Source: Endozoicomonas sp965198415 (GTDB lineage Bacteria > Pseudomonadota > Gammaproteobacteria > Pseudomonadales > Endozoicomonadaceae). From it: a stretch of 64,000 nt of DNA. Positions 9,847 to 20,038 of this stretch are shown here, one piece after another. The notes below the pieces were generated by a model, which was given only the letters and a program-made list of their open reading frames with translations, was not told where the DNA came from and made no database searches. Positions within the stretch are counted from its first letter, which is position 1, and each line of letters opens with the position of its first letter. The DNA is taken from assembly GCA_965198415.1 (NCBI GenBank), contig CBDAPN010000029.1:62001-126000 (forward strand), written 5' to 3'. The position numbers and the translations under genes were made by a program.

Positions 9847-12800
9847 ATGTCGCAATTATTTTATCGATGCAGGCTGATATTCATCGGGCTACTGTTGTGT
9901 AATCTGGCCACTGCCACCTACAACGGCAGTCAGGCCTACAACCGCATAAAAGCATTCAACCTACAGGTTAACCCCGCCACCGGAACACTCAGTCTTACCT
10001 ACCCCCTAATTGAAGCGCAAGGGGTGCGGATGCCACTGAAAGTCAACCTGACCTACAGTTATAACGCCCGGGGCATGTTTGGCCTACCCGCTGGCTGGCA
10101 GCTGGATCTCGATCATATTAACCAACGCACCGCCGAACTTGGCGGTATGCAGTGGCTGATTGATGATTTATGGCACGACGAAACCGGCTTCGCTTCCGGA
10201 CTCAAATATTACAATCAGCACGGCACCCAGTTCCTCGATAAAGGGCAAACGCTGCCCATTCCCGGCTACCCAAAGCTAAACTACCGCCACGTATCGCAAC
10301 ACAAAGACGGCAGTCGTCAGTTCTTTTCCAATCAAGGGCTGTTAATGCTGCAAGTGGACCGCTTTGATAACCGTGTGCAATTCAGTTATGAAGAGCCGGT
10401 TGGCAATATTGAGTCCGCCAGACTTACCCACATTAAAGACGACTATGGCAATGTTTATCGCTTTAGCTATGAGCCGGGCGTGTTGATTATTCTATGCCCT
10501 GATCAACGGGAGCAACGGGTCTACTTTAATAGCGAGGGCGTCATCCGCATTGAGAATGCCTTAAAACAAAGCTACAAAATCACCTACGCCAATACGTTTG
10601 GCAGCAACCTGGTTCACACTCTGGAAACGCCCGAAGGGCTGACCACTGAACTGAGCTACGGCAGTATTTTTTACACCGACGACAGTGGCAAACAGCAAAT
10701 GCCGGTGGTGAACCGCTTTAAACAGGTGGATCAGGGAGATCTGAAAACTCATCAAGAGGTCTACTACCAATACAGCAAAGGCAGTAATTTCACCGGCTAC
10801 CCTCTGTACGCTCTATCGAGCCGTGGCGACAGCCTGATGGACAGCAATGATCAGTCCTACAAATACAGTGTGGAAGTGACTCACGTTAATGGCGAGCAGC
10901 ACCGCCAACAGGTTTATGAATTCAACTACTTGCACCTGCCGGTTGAAATCCGCACCCTGCAACAGGGGCAGCCTTATTTGAAAACCGTTTACGAGTATGA
11001 CATTTCGCCGTTCAAATACAGCCGTTCAACCAATTACGATAAACCCACCAAGGTGACTCGCTACGTCTGGAATGGGTTGACTTACCTGCCCAGCGACAAA
11101 ACCACTACCACCTACGACCGTTACGGCAACAAACTGCGCGAGACCCGTTCAGTCTATGACCGTACTCGCCAACAGTGGCAGGCGCTTGCAGCCACGGTCA
11201 GTCGCTATTTCACCGACCATTACAGCCTGCTGGCAGAACACACCCGGTTTGACCTGCTCGGTGGCCGCGCCATTCGCAAAAGCTACGCCCTCGCACCCAA
11301 TGGCAAAACCCACTGCCACGAGCGCCTGACCTGGAAGCTGCACCAGCACGACTGGCAGGACTGGCAGCAAACGGATTTAACCCACGATGACAAAGGACGA
11401 CAACGCTCCGCTACCCGCCGCTGGCTGGTAAATAACCGACCGGGTATTCAATCAACAAGCCACCACACCCGTTACCAATTCGACCCCGCCACTGCCGAGC
11501 TGACCGTCACCCAAATAAGCGACCAAGGCCGTGAGCATACAACGGTTTTAGATACCCGCAACGCCAGACGCCTGAAGACTATAACCCCCAAAGGCGAAGT
11601 CACTACCTACACCTACGACGCCCTGAATCGCCCGCTTACCCACACCGACCCGGCAGGCTACGTATCCCGCAACACGTACGAAACTTTCATTGACGACGGA
11701 CAAAACACCACCGCCGTGCAAAGCCCACTGGGTAATACACGACGCATAATTCACGATGCATCCAACCGCCCTATTAACCAACAAGACCTGCATAACGGTC
11801 AGTGGCGCACCTTATCCAGCCAGTCCTTCAACGCCTTTGGCAAAGTAGAGAGTAAAACCAATATTCTCGGCCTCACCACCACCTTCACCTACGATGATCA
11901 GGGTCGACCCACTCACACCATCGACCCCTGGGGCAATGAACACCGCATTGACTACAATGACCCCGCCATGATGACCACCGCATTCATCAATGGGCGCCAG
12001 CATCAGGTGGTTAAAAAAGTCCCCTGGGAGCGCAAACGGATTTCCCGACACTACCCGGTAACCAACAATCCCCACGATCAGGCCACTGAGTGGGTGGAAA
12101 ACACCGTGATACACGACGCCTACAAAAAAGCGATCAGCACCACTTCCGTACTGGTTAACCTGCAGACCCACAAAAAACGTCACATGATCACCAACCAACT
12201 GCACTACGACCCCCAACACAACCTGATCGCCTCAGATACCCATACCTGGGACAACCTACACGGCCACAAAACCCGGGAATACGATCTGCTCAACCACCTC
12301 TACAGCTGGCACAAAACCCTACAAACGCCAGAACACACCAGCAGCCATACGGGCTACCGCTACCTATACGACAGCGATGGCTTACTAACCAAGGTAGAGT
12401 CCCCAATAACAGCCGACGGCAATCGCCTTTACCTGCAACACGGCTATGACAAAAACGGCCGGGAAATCGAGAAAACCCTACAAAACGGCCAGCGCATCCA
12501 TTACCAATACGATAACCGGGGTTTACTGACCCAGCACTCATGGAACCGCAAGCAGAAGCCCTATACGGTGAACCGTCAATACGATGCCGATGGCCGACTG
12601 GTACAATTAAGCGATAGTAACGGGCAAACCATGCATTATCGCTATACACCAAACGGGCGCCTACTCCAGATGCGCTACCCGGATGACCGCTCCATCAGCT
12701 ACACACTGGACGACTTCGACCGCGTCATAACACAAAAAGACGCCAACCAGACCGAGCAGCACTTTACTTATAAGTCAGAAGACCAAGGCCGCTTATCCAG

Positions 12801-14748
12801 CCTGAGAGTTAACGGCAGTCGTATCGACTTTCATTACGGTGAAGACGATAACGGACTGCGAGGGCAACTACTTAAGAGAGTCACCAACGCACAGGCAACA
12901 GGAAAAACAGAGACCCGCTTTCGCTATGGCGTTTTCGGGCAAATGGTGGCAGCAACCAGCAGCAACCCCAAGGCACACTATGGCGTGAACTACAACTACA
13001 CCCCAAGAGGAGCGCTGTTCAAACAAGTGCAGACGCTGGCCACACAGGGTGAACCGCCACAACAGCATACAACGGAGTACCGCTATGATGGCATGCAACG
13101 CCTTACCCACGAGATGCACTCGTGGCAAGCCGAAAACTTTCAAAAGCGCTACCGTTACGATGGCAATGACAACCTGCTGGCCGAAGAAGACCACAGCAAC
13201 TGTGGCCCGGGCCAAAGGCTGCAGTATTCGTACAACAGTCTGGACCAACTGGTCAATGTAAAGGTGGGGGAGATGACAAGTCCGGTGCTGCACAATGCCA
13301 ACGGACACCTGACCCAAGACCATAAAGCGACTCAATATGAATACGACGATGCAGGCTTTTTATTGCAGGTGCAACCACAAAAAAGGCCAGCCATTCGTTA
13401 CGAATATTGGCCGAGCGGCCTGCTAAGCGGACGCAGTAGCAGCTCACAAAGCCGTTTCTACCCAGACCACCATAAAAACATGCAAACCGTCGTTAAAGAC
13501 GGTCAGTGGCGCTCAATGATACGACACGGAAACAATATTGTCGGCAGACAAACCGACCAGGGTCTGGATCAGTTTTTCAAAATCAATGAGAGCACCGGTG
13601 CCGTTTTGCAGCAAGCCAAAGGCGAAACACGGCTGCACCTGCATCGTTATGATGCCTACGGTAAGCCACTGCAACACAACCCAACCGCCGACACCGACTT
13701 TACCTGGAACCAGGAATTAACAGAACCTGAAACCGGGCTGACTTACTTACGACACCGATTCCACCACCCACAACTGAGGCGCTTTATCAGCCGTGACAAC
13801 GTGCATGTGGATAACCGCTACGCCTATGCCCACGGTGATCCGGTGAATTACATCGACCCCACAGGTCACAGTGCTGAGTGGCGATACGCCGGTGGCACTG
13901 CCATAACAATCATTGGTCTGCTTGGGGTTTTGTTCGCCATACCTACAACGGGCGCTGCACTGGGTTTGACCTCCACTATTAATACTATCGCCGGTGCAGC
14001 GTTTGCGGTATCCGGTGCCTCTTCGGGTATGCTGTTGATTGGTTCTCAGGTTGCTCTGGATACAGGCCACAAAGCATTAGCCAAAAAATTCAGCCTTGCC
14101 AGCGCTATATTGGGTACTTTTGCAGCGGGAGATTTCGCAATAGGTATTGCTCCTAAGATCGCAAAGACTATTTACGGGACTGCCCAGGTAACAGATACAG
14201 TTGACCAAACGGTTGCGATGACTGAATTTACCCCACCTAGAACATATCCTTTGATGGAGTCGAAAGTTAGTCCTGCTGTACCCCCCGTAGCAGGAGAAAC
14301 TTACAATGGGCCTTTGACTTGGTTTGGAAGTAAGGGTTCTGCCCGTTCTCCAATAATCTCTTCAGAAAACACCAGTACACTAGGAAGTGAATCACCAGAC
14401 CATTGGTTTGCCAACCAGTTGATTAGAAGACCAGATTTGTATGAAGTAAAAAGCTCAATAGAAACTTTACAAGCTAAATTGAATAATCCTTATTTCGCAT
14501 GGCTGAACAATAACCAATATAAGTTCATTGAGCAATTAATGAGAGCCCTTATTTATTCTACAACACCGGATATTTACCCTATAATGCGAAAATTCTTTTT
14601 GAGACTTCCAATAGATCTTTTTTCGCGAGAGGAACTGTTTGCTTTAAGCAAGAATTCTCGGTATTTTGACTATGACTCAAGAGGGATTTCGGGAAAAAAA
14701 ATTGTTAGTTTTTTTAGAGCTCTTGCGATTAACACTACGGCTTTGTAG
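9847..14748 (+). CDS. Secreted RHS/YD-repeat protein, copy 3
   Basis: 1633 residues from the ATG at 9847, which has AGGTG six bases upstream (9836-9840). A GTG at 9838 and an ATG at 9844 are in frame but fit the ribosome binding site less well. It has a signal peptide (MSQLFYRCRLIFIGLLLC), an N-terminal domain of the TGTLSLTYPL ... GLPAGWQLDLDH type found at the start of many YD-repeat proteins, long YD repeats, and an RHS core at about 1290-1341 with DPTGH at 1337. Then come hydrophobic helices (IIGLLGVLFAIPT, MLLIGSQVALDTG), a polar linker, and the intact C-terminal module (WLNNNQYKFIEQLM ... LFSREELF ... RGISGKKIVSFF). No PAAR, VgrG or type VI signature is seen. The export route after the Sec step and the target are unknown. 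Confidence 0.93.
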   Translation: MSQLFYRCRLIFIGLLLCNLATATYNGSQAYNRIKAFNLQVNPATGTLSLTYPLIEAQGVRMPLKVNLTYSYNARGMFGLPAGWQLDLDHINQRTAELGGMQWLIDDLWHDETGFASGLKYYNQHGTQFLDKGQTLPIPGYPKLNYRHVSQHKDGSRQFFSNQGLLMLQVDRFDNRVQFSYEEPVGNIESARLTHIKDDYGNVYRFSYEPGVLIILCPDQREQRVYFNSEGVIRIENALKQSYKITYANTFGSNLVHTLETPEGLTTELSYGSIFYTDDSGKQQMPVVNRFKQVDQGDLKTHQEVYYQYSKGSNFTGYPLYALSSRGDSLMDSNDQSYKYSVEVTHVNGEQHRQQVYEFNYLHLPVEIRTLQQGQPYLKTVYEYDISPFKYSRSTNYDKPTKVTRYVWNGLTYLPSDKTTTTYDRYGNKLRETRSVYDRTRQQWQALAATVSRYFTDHYSLLAEHTRFDLLGGRAIRKSYALAPNGKTHCHERLTWKLHQHDWQDWQQTDLTHDDKGRQRSATRRWLVNNRPGIQSTSHHTRYQFDPATAELTVTQISDQGREHTTVLDTRNARRLKTITPKGEVTTYTYDALNRPLTHTDPAGYVSRNTYETFIDDGQNTTAVQSPLGNTRRIIHDASNRPINQQDLHNGQWRTLSSQSFNAFGKVESKTNILGLTTTFTYDDQGRPTHTIDPWGNEHRIDYNDPAMMTTAFINGRQHQVVKKVPWERKRISRHYPVTNNPHDQATEWVENTVIHDAYKKAISTTSVLVNLQTHKKRHMITNQLHYDPQHNLIASDTHTWDNLHGHKTREYDLLNHLYSWHKTLQTPEHTSSHTGYRYLYDSDGLLTKVESPITADGNRLYLQHGYDKNGREIEKTLQNGQRIHYQYDNRGLLTQHSWNRKQKPYTVNRQYDADGRLVQLSDSNGQTMHYRYTPNGRLLQMRYPDDRSISYTLDDFDRVITQKDANQTEQHFTYKSEDQGRLSSLRVNGSRIDFHYGEDDNGLRGQLLKRVTNAQATGKTETRFRYGVFGQMVAATSSNPKAHYGVNYNYTPRGALFKQVQTLATQGEPPQQHTTEYRYDGMQRLTHEMHSWQAENFQKRYRYDGNDNLLAEEDHSNCGPGQRLQYSYNSLDQLVNVKVGEMTSPVLHNANGHLTQDHKATQYEYDDAGFLLQVQPQKRPAIRYEYWPSGLLSGRSSSSQSRFYPDHHKNMQTVVKDGQWRSMIRHGNNIVGRQTDQGLDQFFKINESTGAVLQQAKGETRLHLHRYDAYGKPLQHNPTADTDFTWNQELTEPETGLTYLRHRFHHPQLRRFISRDNVHVDNRYAYAHGDPVNYIDPTGHSAEWRYAGGTAITIIGLLGVLFAIPTTGAALGLTSTINTIAGAAFAVSGASSGMLLIGSQVALDTGHKALAKKFSLASAILGTFAAGDFAIGIAPKIAKTIYGTAQVTDTVDQTVAMTEFTPPRTYPLMESKVSPAVPPVAGETYNGPLTWFGSKGSARSPIISSENTSTLGSESPDHWFANQLIRRPDLYEVKSSIETLQAKLNNPYFAWLNNNQYKFIEQLMRALIYSTTPDIYPIMRKFFLRLPIDLFSREELFALSKNSRYFDYDSRGISGKKIVSFFRALAINTTAL

Positions 14749-14885
14749 AAGTTAATTTTCCTTTCAGGCCAGCATGGGAAATCTTAATTCTCAGCACAGT
14801 ATAAAGTAGTCAGGCGCTCTGTCACTGCTAAAAAATTACGACTCGCCCTGCTCAGCGGCTTCATCCCAACAAAATATGCACTCTC

Positions 14886-14926
14886 CCCCAGTAGAAACGA
14901 GACTCTAATTCCTCTTTTCTACGGGG
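14886..14926 (+). terminator. Hairpin in RHS intergenic unit A
   Basis: CCCC-A-GTAGAAA pairs with TTTCTACGGGG. In unit C (26272-26311) the extra A is absent and the 11-bp stem is perfect. It lies about 140 bp after the RHS stop and has no long T run after it. It could be a terminator for the upstream RHS gene or a leader structure. Confidence 0.4.
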
Positions 14927-14929
14927 CGT

Positions 14930-14956
14930 TTGAGCAGAGCAAACCAGAAATATAAT
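14930..14956 (+). promoter_or_regulatory. Candidate sigma-70 promoter before RHS4
   Basis: TTGAGC (14930-14935) and a perfect TATAAT (14951-14956) are separated by 15 bp, which is shorter than ideal. The same pair is kept at 20219-20245 and 26315-26341. It would give a leader of about 175 nt before the MSQLF start. A second, weaker TATACT lies at 15006-15011. Confidence 0.4.
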
Positions 14957-15136
14957 CCTGAGCGAAGTATTTATGGTCAATCGCCAAAACTAGCCAAAGT
15001 TTCACTATACTCCTTTGGACTGCAGATTTTACTCATAACGACACATGATGTTCGACAAAATTGCAATAAAAATCTTCTGGTTAATAATCACAAGATATTC
15101 CTCGGCCTACGAGCAATTCGTTCACAGGTGTATATG

Positions 15137-18100
15137 ATGTCGCAATTATTTTATCGATGCAGGCTGATATTCATCGGGCTACTGTTGTGTAATCTGGCCA
15201 CTGCCACCTACAACGGCAGTCAGGCCTACAACCGCATAAAAGCATTCAACCTACAGGTTAACCCCGCCACCGGAACACTCGGTCTTACCTACCCCCTAAT
15301 TGAAGCGCAAGGGGTGCGGATGCCACTGAAAGTCAACCTGACCTACAGTTATAACGCCCGGGGCATGTTTGGCCTACCCGCTGGCTGGCAACTGGATCTC
15401 GATCATATTAACCAACACACCGCCGAACTTGGCGGTATGCAGTGGCTGATTGATAATTTATGGCACGACGAAACCGGCTTCGCTTCCGGACTCAAATATT
15501 ACAATCAGCACGGCACCCAGTTCCTCGATAAAGGGCAAACGCTGCCCATTCCCGGCTACCCAAAGCTAAACTACCGCCACGTATCGCAACACAAAGACGG
15601 CAGTCGTCAGTTCTTTTCCAATCAAGGGCTGTTAATGCTGCAAGTGGACCGCTTTGATAACCGTGTGCAATTCAGTTATGAAGAGCCGGTTGGCAATATT
15701 GAGTCCGCCAGACTTACCCACATTAAAGACGACTATGGCAATGTTTATCGCTTTAGCTATGAGCCGGGCGTGTTGATTATTCTATGCCCTGATCAACGGG
15801 AGCAACGAGTCTACTTTAATGGCGAGGGCGTCATCCGCATTGAGAATGCCTTAAAACAAAGCTACAAAATCACCTACGCCAATACGCTTGGCAGCAACCT
15901 GATTCACACTCTGGAAACGCCCGAAGGGCTGACCACTGAACTGAGCTACGGCAGTATTACTTACACCGACGACAGTGGCAAACAGCAAATGCCGGTGGTG
16001 AACCGCTTTAAACAGGTGGATCAGGGAGATCTGAAAACTCATCAAGAGGTCTACTACCAATACAGCCAAGGCAGTAATTTCACCGGCTACCCTCTGTACG
16101 CTCTATCGAGCCGTGGCGACAGCCTGATCGACAGCAATGATCAGTCCTACAAATACAGTGTGGAAGTGACTCACGTTAATGGCGGGCAGCAGCGCCAACA
16201 GGTTTATGAATTTAACTACTTACACTTGCCGGTTGAAATCCGCACCCTGCAACAGGGGCAGCCTTATTTGAAAACCGTTTACGAGTATGACATTTCGCCA
16301 TTCAAATACAGCCGTTCAACCAATTACGATAAACCCACCAAGGTGACCCGCTACGTCTGGAATGGGTCGACTTACCTGCCCAGCGACAAAACCACTACCA
16401 CCTACGACCGTTACGGCAACAAACTGCGCGAGACCCGTTCAGTCTATGACCGTACTCGCCAACAGTGGCAGGCGCTTGCAGCCACGGTCAGCCGCTATTT
16501 CACCGACCATTACAGCCTGCTGGCAGAACACACCCAGTTTGACCTGCTTGGTGGCCGCGCCATTCGCAAAAGCTACGCCCTCGCACCCAATGGCAAAACC
16601 CACCGCCACGAACGCCTGACCTGGAAGCTGCACCAGCACGACTGGCAGGACTGGCAGCAAACGGATTTAACCCACGATGACAAAGGACGACAACGCTCCG
16701 CTACCCGCCGCTGGCTGGTAAATAACCGACCGGGTATTCAATCAACAAGCCACCACACCCGTTACCAATTCGACCCCGCCACTGCCGAGCTGACCGTCAC
16801 CCAAATAAGCGACCAAGGCCGTGAGCATACAACGGTTTTAGATACCCGCAACGCCAGACGCCTGAAGACTGTAACCCCCAAAGGCGAAGTCACTACCTAC
16901 ACCTACGACGCCCTGAACCGCCCGCTTACCCACACCGACCCGGCAGGCTACGTATCCCGCAACACGTACGAAACTTTCATTGACGACGGACAAAACACCA
17001 CCGCCGTGCAAAGCCCACTGGGTAATACACGACGCATAATTCACGATGCATCCAACCGCCCTATTAACCAACAAGACCTGCATAACGGTCAGTGGCGCAC
17101 CTTATCCAGCCAGTCCTTCAACGCCTTTGGCAAAGTAGAGAGTAAAACCAATATTCTCGGCCTCACCACCACCTTCACCTACGATGATCAGGGTCGACCC
17201 ACTCACACCATCGACCCCTGGGGCAATGAACACCGCATTGACTACAATGACCCCGCCATGATGACCACCGCATTCATCAATGGGCGCCAGCATCAGGTGG
17301 TTAAAAAAGTCCCCTGGGAGCGCAAACGGATTTCCCGACACTACCCGGTAACCAACAATCCCTACGATCAGGCCACTGAGTGGGTGGAAAACACCGTGAT
17401 ACACGACGCCTACAAAAAAGCGATCAGCACCACTTCCGTACTGGTTAACCTGCAGACCCACAAAAAACGTCACATGATCACCAACCAACTGCACTACGAC
17501 CCCCAACACAACCTGATCGCCTCAGATACCCATACCTGGGACAACCTACACGGCCACAAAACCCGGGAATACGATCTGCTCAACCACCTCTACAGCTGGC
17601 ACAAAACCCTACAAACGCCAGAACACACCAGCAGCCATACGGGCTACCGCTACCTATACGACAGCGATGGCTTACTAACCAAGGTAGAGTCCCCAATAAC
17701 AGCCGACGGCAATCGCCTTTACCTGCAACACGGCTATGACAAAAACGGCCGGGAAATCGAGAAAACCCTACAAAACGGCCAGCGCATCCATTACCAATAC
17801 GATAACCGGGGTTTACTGACCCAGCACTCATGGAACCGCAAGCAGAAGCCCTATACGGTGAACCGTCAATACGATGCCGATGGCCGACTGGTACAGTTAA
17901 GCGATAGTAACGGGCAAACCATGCGTTATCGCTATACACCAAACGGGCGCCTACTCCAGATGCACTACCCGGATGACCGCTCCATCAGCTACACACTGGA
18001 CGGCTTCGACCGCGTCATAACACAAAAAGACGCCAACCAGACCGAACAGCACTTTACTTATAAGCCAGAAGACCAAGGCCGCTTATCCAGCCTGAGAGTT

Positions 18101-20038
18101 AACGGCAGTCGTATCGACTTTCATTACGGTGAAGACGATAACGGACTGCGAGGGCAACTACTTAAGAGAGTCACCAACGCACAGGCAACAGGAAAAACAG
18201 AGACCCGCTTTCGCTATGGCGTTTTCGGGCAAATGGTGGCAGCAACCAGCAGCAACCCCAAGGCACACTATGGCGTGAACTACAACTACACCCCAAGAGG
18301 AGCGCTGTTCAAACAAGTGCAGACGCTGGCCACACAGGGTGAACCGCCACAACAGCATACAACGGAGTACCGCTATGATGGCATGCAACGCCTTACCCAC
18401 GAGATGCACTCGTGGCAAGCCGAAAACTTTCAAAAGCGCTACCGTTACGATGGCAATGACAACCTGCTGGCCGAAGAAGACCACAGCAACTGTGGCCCGG
18501 GCCAAAGGCTGCAGTATTCGTACAACAGTCTGGACCAACTGGTCAATGTAAAGGTGGGGGAGATGACAAGTCCGGTGCTGCACAATGCCAACGGACACCT
18601 GACCCAAGACCATAAAGCGACTCAATATGAATACGACGATGCAGGCTTTTTATTGCAGGTGCAACCACAAAAAAGGCCAGCCATTCGTTACGAATATTGG
18701 CCGAGCGGCCTGCTGAGCAGACGCAGTAGCAGCTCACAAAGCCGTTTCTACCCAGACCACCATAAAAACATGCAAACCGTCGTTAAAGACGGTCAGTGGC
18801 GCTCAATGATACGACACGGAAACAATATTGTCGGCAGACAAACCGACCAGGGTCTGGATCAGTTTTTCAAAATCAATGAGAGCACCGGCGCCGTTTTGCA
18901 GCAAGCCAAAGGCGAAACACGGCTGCACCTGCATCGTTATGATGCCTACGGTAAGCCACTGCAACACAACCCAACCGCCGACACCGACTTTACCTGGAAC
19001 CAGGAATTAACAGAACCTGAAACCGGGCTGACTTACTTACGACACCGATTCCACCACCCACAACTGAGGCGCTTTATCAGCCGGGACAACGTGCATGTGG
19101 ATAACCGCTACGCCTATGCCCACGGTGATCCGGTGAATTACATCGACCCCACAGGTCACAGTGCTGAGTGGCGATACGCCGGTGGCACTGCCATAACAAT
19201 CATTGGTCTGGTTGGGGTTTTGTTCGCCATACCTACAACGGGCGCTTCACTGGGTTTGACCTCCACTATTAATACTATCGCCGGTGCAGCCTTTGCGGTA
19301 TCCGGTACCTCTTCGGGTATGCTGTTGATTGGTTCTCAGGTTGCTCTGGATACAGGCCACAAAGCATTAGCCAAAAAATTCAGCCTTGCCAGCGCTATAT
19401 TGGGTACTTTTGCATCGGGAGATTTCGCAATAGGTATTGCTCCTAAGATCGCAAAGACTATTTACGGGACTGCCAAGGTAACAGATGCAGTTGACGAAAC
19501 GGTTGCGATGACTGAATTTACCCCACCTAGAACAAGTCCTTTGATAGAGTCGAAAGTTAGTCCTGCTGTCCCCCCCGTAGCAGCAGAAACTTACAATGGG
19601 CCTTTGACTTTGCCTGGAAGTAAGGGTTCTGCCCGTTCTCCAATAATCTCTTCAGAAAACACCAGTACACTAGGAAGTGAATCAGTAGACCGTTGGTATG
19701 CCAACGAGTTGATTAGAAGACCAAATTTTTATGCAGTAAATAGCTCAATAGAAACTTTAGAAGCTAAATTGAATAATCCTTATTTCGCATGGCTGACCAA
19801 TGACCAATATAAGTTCATTAAAGAATTAATGACAAACCTTATTTATTCTACAACACCGGATATTCACCCTATAATGCGAGAATTCTTTCGTAACTCTCCA
19901 ATAGATCTTTTTTCGGTAGAGGAGCTGTTTACTTTAAGCAAGGAATCTTGGTATTTTGAATATAAGTCAAGAGGGATTTCGGGAGAGAAAATTGTTGATT
20001 TTTTTAGTACTCTTGCGGTTAACACTACGGCTTTGTAG
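15137..20038 (+). CDS. Secreted RHS/YD-repeat protein, copy 4
   Basis: 1633 residues from the ATG at 15137, with AGGTG at 15126-15130. The frame is open upstream to 14930 only because a stop codon of the leader is mutated; the signal peptide MSQLFYRCRLIFIGLLLC would be buried in that longer form, so I choose the downstream start. It is almost identical to copy 3 throughout, with the same core position (DPTGH at 1337). The tail shows more differences than the body (for example TLPGSKGSA against TWFGSKGSA; FFRNSPIDLFSVEELF against FFLRLPIDLFSREELF). The C-terminal module is complete. Function unknown beyond the RHS cage architecture. Confidence 0.93.
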   Translation: MSQLFYRCRLIFIGLLLCNLATATYNGSQAYNRIKAFNLQVNPATGTLGLTYPLIEAQGVRMPLKVNLTYSYNARGMFGLPAGWQLDLDHINQHTAELGGMQWLIDNLWHDETGFASGLKYYNQHGTQFLDKGQTLPIPGYPKLNYRHVSQHKDGSRQFFSNQGLLMLQVDRFDNRVQFSYEEPVGNIESARLTHIKDDYGNVYRFSYEPGVLIILCPDQREQRVYFNGEGVIRIENALKQSYKITYANTLGSNLIHTLETPEGLTTELSYGSITYTDDSGKQQMPVVNRFKQVDQGDLKTHQEVYYQYSQGSNFTGYPLYALSSRGDSLIDSNDQSYKYSVEVTHVNGGQQRQQVYEFNYLHLPVEIRTLQQGQPYLKTVYEYDISPFKYSRSTNYDKPTKVTRYVWNGSTYLPSDKTTTTYDRYGNKLRETRSVYDRTRQQWQALAATVSRYFTDHYSLLAEHTQFDLLGGRAIRKSYALAPNGKTHRHERLTWKLHQHDWQDWQQTDLTHDDKGRQRSATRRWLVNNRPGIQSTSHHTRYQFDPATAELTVTQISDQGREHTTVLDTRNARRLKTVTPKGEVTTYTYDALNRPLTHTDPAGYVSRNTYETFIDDGQNTTAVQSPLGNTRRIIHDASNRPINQQDLHNGQWRTLSSQSFNAFGKVESKTNILGLTTTFTYDDQGRPTHTIDPWGNEHRIDYNDPAMMTTAFINGRQHQVVKKVPWERKRISRHYPVTNNPYDQATEWVENTVIHDAYKKAISTTSVLVNLQTHKKRHMITNQLHYDPQHNLIASDTHTWDNLHGHKTREYDLLNHLYSWHKTLQTPEHTSSHTGYRYLYDSDGLLTKVESPITADGNRLYLQHGYDKNGREIEKTLQNGQRIHYQYDNRGLLTQHSWNRKQKPYTVNRQYDADGRLVQLSDSNGQTMRYRYTPNGRLLQMHYPDDRSISYTLDGFDRVITQKDANQTEQHFTYKPEDQGRLSSLRVNGSRIDFHYGEDDNGLRGQLLKRVTNAQATGKTETRFRYGVFGQMVAATSSNPKAHYGVNYNYTPRGALFKQVQTLATQGEPPQQHTTEYRYDGMQRLTHEMHSWQAENFQKRYRYDGNDNLLAEEDHSNCGPGQRLQYSYNSLDQLVNVKVGEMTSPVLHNANGHLTQDHKATQYEYDDAGFLLQVQPQKRPAIRYEYWPSGLLSRRSSSSQSRFYPDHHKNMQTVVKDGQWRSMIRHGNNIVGRQTDQGLDQFFKINESTGAVLQQAKGETRLHLHRYDAYGKPLQHNPTADTDFTWNQELTEPETGLTYLRHRFHHPQLRRFISRDNVHVDNRYAYAHGDPVNYIDPTGHSAEWRYAGGTAITIIGLVGVLFAIPTTGASLGLTSTINTIAGAAFAVSGTSSGMLLIGSQVALDTGHKALAKKFSLASAILGTFASGDFAIGIAPKIAKTIYGTAKVTDAVDETVAMTEFTPPRTSPLIESKVSPAVPPVAAETYNGPLTLPGSKGSARSPIISSENTSTLGSESVDRWYANELIRRPNFYAVNSSIETLEAKLNNPYFAWLTNDQYKFIKELMTNLIYSTTPDIHPIMREFFRNSPIDLFSVEELFTLSKESWYFEYKSRGISGEKIVDFFSTLAVNTTAL

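Larger units (their letters stand above)
14749..15136 (+). repeat. RHS intergenic unit, copy A
   Basis: This stretch holds no gene. It is nearly identical to 20039-20425 and 26135-26521, and includes the RHS3 3' flank (GAAGTTAATTTTCCTTTCAG), a hairpin, a promoter-like site and the leader ending in CAGGTGTATATGATG. An open frame begins at the TTG at 14930 and here runs into RHS4, because the TAA present in the other copies (CGTTAACAGG) is TCA (CGTTCACAGG). I treat that extension as fortuitous. Confidence 0.85.
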
